In this document: piece by piece, positions 61,245 through 64,000 of the stretch
How the letters are laid out: each line of letters opens with the position of its first letter
Numbering within the stretch: position 1 is the stretch's first letter
Source: Paraburkholderia hospita
Lineage (GTDB): Bacteria; Pseudomonadota; Gammaproteobacteria; Burkholderiales; Burkholderiaceae
Assembly (NCBI RefSeq): GCF_002902965.1
Contig: NZ_CP026106.1
Span: 1,488,001 to 1,552,000 of the forward strand
DNA: 64,000 nt
Reading direction: 5' to 3'
Program-made: the position numbers and the translations under genes
Notes under the pieces: generated by a model
What the model was told of the DNA's origin: nothing
The model's input: only the letters and a program-made list of their open reading frames with translations
The model's database searches: none

Positions 61245-62690
61245 TTACTCGGGCTGGCCGCGCTCGCGCATCAGGTCATGCAGGCTGCGCGCTGCTGGTT
61301 TCAGCGGCTCGCGGTGACGGGTCCAGCCCATCTGGTTCTTCGGCGCGAATGCGCGCAGCCGCGTCGCCGCCCAGCGCAACACCTTGTACGCGCGCGGATG
61401 CGCGAACGCGCCGCTCCAGAAGCGCCACACGAACTGTTCCTCGCGGCTGAACTTCGCGCCTTGTCCGCGCAGCGGATGCGCGACCACTTCGTCCGGATTG
61501 CGATTCGCTTCCGTACGCAGGCGCACCAGCAGTTCGGGAATTGGAATGCGTACCGGGCAGACTTCACCGCATGCGCCGCACAGGCTCGATGCCGTCGGCA
61601 GGTCGGCCGTTTCTTCGAGCCCGAGCAGATGCGGCGAAATGATCTTGCCGATCGGGCCCGGATACGTCGTGCCATACGCGTGTCCGCCGATACGCGTGTA
61701 CACGGGGCAATGGTTCATGCACGCGCCGCAGCGGATGCATTGCAATGTCGCGCGCAGTTGCTCGTCCGCATAGGCCTGCGTGCGGCCGTTGTCGAGCAGC
61801 ACCACATGCATTTCACGCGGACCGTCGCGCTCGCCTTCGCGGCGCGGCCCGGTGATCAGATTGAAGTACGTCGTGATCGCCTGGCCCGTGGCGGAGCGCG
61901 TCAGGAGGCTAGACAGCGGCACGACATGCGACAGCTTCTCGACCACTTTCTCCATGCCCATGATCGCGATATGCACGTCGGGCACGGTGGTCGACAGGCG
62001 TCCGTTGCCTTCGTTCTCGACGAGCCAGAGCGTGCCCGTATCCGCTGCCGCGAAGTTGACGCCGGACAGGCCGATATCGGCGTCGACGAATGCGCGGCGC
62101 AGCGCGCGCCGTCCCGTCTGGATCAGCTCGTCGACGTCTTCCGTATAGCGTGTGTCGGGTATGTTCTGCTCGAACAATTCGGCGATATCGGCCTTTGTCT
62201 TGTGGATCGCGGGCATCACGATATGCGAGGGTTTTTCGTGCGCAAGCTGCACGATGTACTCGCCCATATCCGATTCGATGCAGTCGATGCCGCGCGCTTC
62301 GAGGTAATGGTTGAGCTCGATCTCCTCGCTCGCCATCGACTTGCCCTTGATCACGCGCTTCGCGTCATGCGATTGCACGATGCCGTGGATGATCGCGTTC
62401 GCGTCAGCGGCTGTTTCGGCCCAATGCACGTGGACGCCGCGCGCCGTGAGATTGGCTTCAAGCTGCACGAGCAGATCGGGCAGGCGCGACAGCGCATGAC
62501 GCCGCACCGCTTCGCCGAGATCGCGCAGATGCTGCAACTCGTCGTCGTCGGGAAACTGCGTGCGGCGCTTCGTTTGCAGAAAGTCCATCGCGCCGCGAAA
62601 GCTGCTGCGCAGTTTCGGGTCGTCGAGCGCGGCGCGGGCGCGCGCCTTGAAATCCTGCGACGGCACGAAGTGCATCGGGGTGGCGTTCAT
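61245..62690 (-). CDS. lutB: L-lactate utilization iron-sulphur protein LutB
   Basis: 481 residues: N-terminal LUD domain ([41 protein letters not shown]) and C-terminal ferredoxin-like clusters [14 protein letters not shown] and [13 protein letters not shown]. With LutA and LutC it oxidises L-lactate to pyruvate. The start at 62690 overlaps lutC by four bases (ATGA). Confidence 0.93.
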   Translation of the reverse strand: MNATPMHFVPSQDFKARARAALDDPKLRSSFRGAMDFLQTKRRTQFPDDDELQHLRDLGEAVRRHALSRLPDLLVQLEANLTARGVHVHWAETAADANAIIHGIVQSHDAKRVIKGKSMASEEIELNHYLEARGIDCIESDMGEYIVQLAHEKPSHIVMPAIHKTKADIAELFEQNIPDTRYTEDVDELIQTGRRALRRAFVDADIGLSGVNFAAADTGTLWLVENEGNGRLSTTVPDVHIAIMGMEKVVEKLSHVVPLSSLLTRSATGQAITTYFNLITGPRREGERDGPREMHVVLLDNGRTQAYADEQLRATLQCIRCGACMNHCPVYTRIGGHAYGTTYPGPIGKIISPHLLGLEETADLPTASSLCGACGEVCPVRIPIPELLVRLRTEANRNPDEVVAHPLRGQGAKFSREEQFVWRFWSGAFAHPRAYKVLRWAATRLRAFAPKNQMGWTRHREPLKPAARSLHDLMRERGQPE

Positions 62691-63403
62691 GCTGCGTCTC
62701 CATCCGTAGCGACGGCTGCGTCGGTTTGATGTTCGACGATCACGACCCACAGTTCGCGCGGGCCATGCGCGCCATAGGCGAGCGTCTGCTGGATATCGGA
62801 AGTCTTCGACGGTCCGGAGATCATCACGAGATTGGTCGGCATGCCCGCCTGCCAGTGCTCCGCGCGCATCGCGGCGTGCAGGTCCGCGTGCAACGAATGC
62901 GCGTAGACGAGCGCGATATGCAGCGGCGGCACGAGCGACATCGTGCGCGGCGAACCCGCGTCGGGCGCGACGATCAACGTGCCCGTCGAGGCGAGACCTG
63001 AGCGCGCGACCGTGAAGCCGGCGTCGACGGTGTCGAACAGTTCGGCTTTCCAGTTTTCGATCGGCTGATCGTAGTTGCTCGTCGCCACGGAAGAGGGCAA
63101 CACATCCTTCAATGCAGCGCCTTCCGCGCGCGATGTGTCGAGCAGCAGGCGCTTCACGTTTGCGTCGAGCAGACGTTGTGCGATCAACGCGGGCCACGTG
63201 CGCTCCGTCGCGCGAAACACTTCGGCATGCGAGGCGGCGAGCGCCGCCTGCATCGATTCGATGAGGGCTTGCGTCGGCAGCGCGACGCGGCGGCTGTCGT
63301 AATGCAGGTCGATCTGTTGGTCGAGGCGTTTCAGGTCGTCGGCTGAAACCTGAGCGGGCGCAGCGGCGCGCAACCGTCCGAGCATGCGTTCGCGTGCGTT
63401 CAT
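62687..63403 (-). CDS. lutC: L-lactate utilization protein LutC
   Basis: 238 residues, LUD domain (GFTVARSGLASTGTLIVAPD, RTMSLVPPLHIALV, GPSKTSDIQQTLAYGAHGPRE). It has no Fe-S clusters, as usual for LutC. Four-base overlaps with lutA and lutB show tight coupling. The start at 63403 is MNARERMLGRLRAAAP. Confidence 0.92.
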   Translation of the reverse strand: MNARERMLGRLRAAAPAQVSADDLKRLDQQIDLHYDSRRVALPTQALIESMQAALAASHAEVFRATERTWPALIAQRLLDANVKRLLLDTSRAEGAALKDVLPSSVATSNYDQPIENWKAELFDTVDAGFTVARSGLASTGTLIVAPDAGSPRTMSLVPPLHIALVYAHSLHADLHAAMRAEHWQAGMPTNLVMISGPSKTSDIQQTLAYGAHGPRELWVVIVEHQTDAAVATDGDAA

Positions 63404-64000
63404 GCTTTGCTTCCCTTGTTTTTCGCGTCGGCGCGTTGCGTGCGCCGCCACAGAAAACTCGCGATATGTTCGACTTCGACGGGCGCGCCTTGATGACGTG
63501 CCGCATGTCCGATGTTCAGCAGGCAACCGCAGTCGGCGGAAACGATGCGCTCGCAGCCTGTCGCGCAAGCGGATGCGACCTTGTCTCGCACCATCGCGCC
63601 AGAAATGTCGGGATGCTTCAGCGAAAACGTGCCGCCAAAACCGCAGCATTCCGATTCGCGCTCGTGTTCGATGCGTGTGACGCCCGGCAATGCATCGACG
63701 AGTTCGACGCCATGTACGCGCGTGCCCATTTCGCGCCGCGCCGCGCATGACGTGTGCAGCACGACGCGTTCGTCCGGCTCATCGGTGGAAGCAGGCAATT
63801 CGATGTGCAGCACGCGCAGCAGGAATTCGCTCAGTTCGTACACGCGTTCGCTGAGCGCTTGCGCTTTTTGCGCCATCGCGGGATCGTCGGCAAAGAGCTT
63901 TGGCCAGTGATGGAGCATCATGCCCGCGCACGAACCGGACGGCACGATCACAGGCCAGGGCTTGGAGAAGATCTCGAGTTGGGCGCGCGCGACGTCACGC
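63400..64000 (-). CDS. lutA: L-lactate utilization protein LutA, 3' part
   Basis: About 200 residues visible; the 5' part lies beyond the window edge. Cys-rich CCG domain: SGSCAGMMLHHWP, HTSCAARREMG, ECCGFGGTFSLK and SADCGCLLNIGH, the GlcF/HdrB-type pattern that binds Fe-S. First gene of lutABC-lldP in this window. Confidence 0.92.
   Translation of the reverse strand, partial: RDVARAQLEIFSKPWPVIVPSGSCAGMMLHHWPKLFADDPAMAQKAQALSERVYELSEFLLRVLHIELPASTDEPDERVVLHTSCAARREMGTRVHGVELVDALPGVTRIEHERESECCGFGGTFSLKHPDISGAMVRDKVASACATGCERIVSADCGCLLNIGHAARHQGAPVEVEHIASFLWRRTQRADAKNKGSKA

Noticed and set aside
1..64000. CRISPR arrays, tRNA or rRNA genes, prophage or plasmid modules, and toxin-antitoxin pairs
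   Set aside because: No spaced direct-repeat array, cloverleaf or phage/plasmid gene was seen; the only mobile gene is the IS110 transposase.

Overview
The window is a high-GC chromosomal stretch of a betaproteobacterium, most likely Paraburkholderia or a close Burkholderiaceae relative. This is inferred from the mix of families: a Burkholderia-type trimeric porin, a DUF4148 protein, PlcC/AcpA-like Tat-exported phosphoesterases, narGHJI with an embedded PpiC protein, and a rhizobial-type glycerol ABC transporter with its DUF2160 subunit. No species is claimed. Genes are densely packed on both strands, with many ATGA overlaps and few gaps above 300 bp.

Layout. 1-4.7 kb: end of glgX, convergent glgA, a YSC84-like lipoprotein and a single-domain response regulator. 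5.1-9.5 kb: a two-domain Asp/Glu racemase-family protein, a small lipoprotein and a Tat-exported phospholipase C. 9.5-16.4 kb (minus strand): cytosine-deaminase-like amidohydrolase plus membrane protein, an AurF-like diiron protein behind an alpha/beta-hydrolase/LuxR fusion, and an AI-2E/PerM-type membrane protein with a long C-terminal extension. 16.5-20.8 kb: MocR regulator, cupin plus NAD-epimerase pair, porin. 21-30.2 kb: a six-gene nitrate-respiration operon, narG-narH-narJ-narI-ppiC-narK, behind an FNR/Anr-type box.

30.3-32.7 kb is the mobile or repetitive patch: an IS110-family element whose upstream non-coding end could hold a bridge-type RNA, then a roughly 700-bp concentric palindrome with 173-bp arms differing at one base. 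32.8-40.4 kb: a lipoamide-dehydrogenase-like protein, AraC regulator, DUF4148 protein, glutaredoxin 3, a degenerate LysM/M23 lipoprotein, an AcpA-like phosphoesterase and a YceH-like protein. 41.1-42.7 kb: a small molybdenum-themed group (di-Mop protein, molybdopterin-domain protein, ModE-type HTH). 42.7-47.2 kb: a DUF2325 coiled-coil protein and a hypothetical gene that share a dyad motif upstream, a DMT exporter and a BBE-type FAD oxidase.

48.1-54.1 kb: a glycerol uptake ABC operon (glpSTPQUV type). 54.3-57.5 kb: a Fur-box-controlled TonB siderophore receptor and PiuC hydroxylase. 57.5-64 kb: a DMT transporter divergent from a LysR gene, lactate permease, and lutA-lutB-lutC for L-lactate oxidation.

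The strongest leads outside ordinary annotation are the giant palindrome, the structured IS110 leader, an orphan terminator that looks like the end of a small RNA upstream of the porin, the shared operator at 44.1 and 44.7 kb, the racemase with one dead-looking domain, and the AurF-like enzyme beside a hydrolase-regulator fusion. No tRNA, rRNA or CRISPR array was seen. All family calls come from reading motifs, not from database searches.
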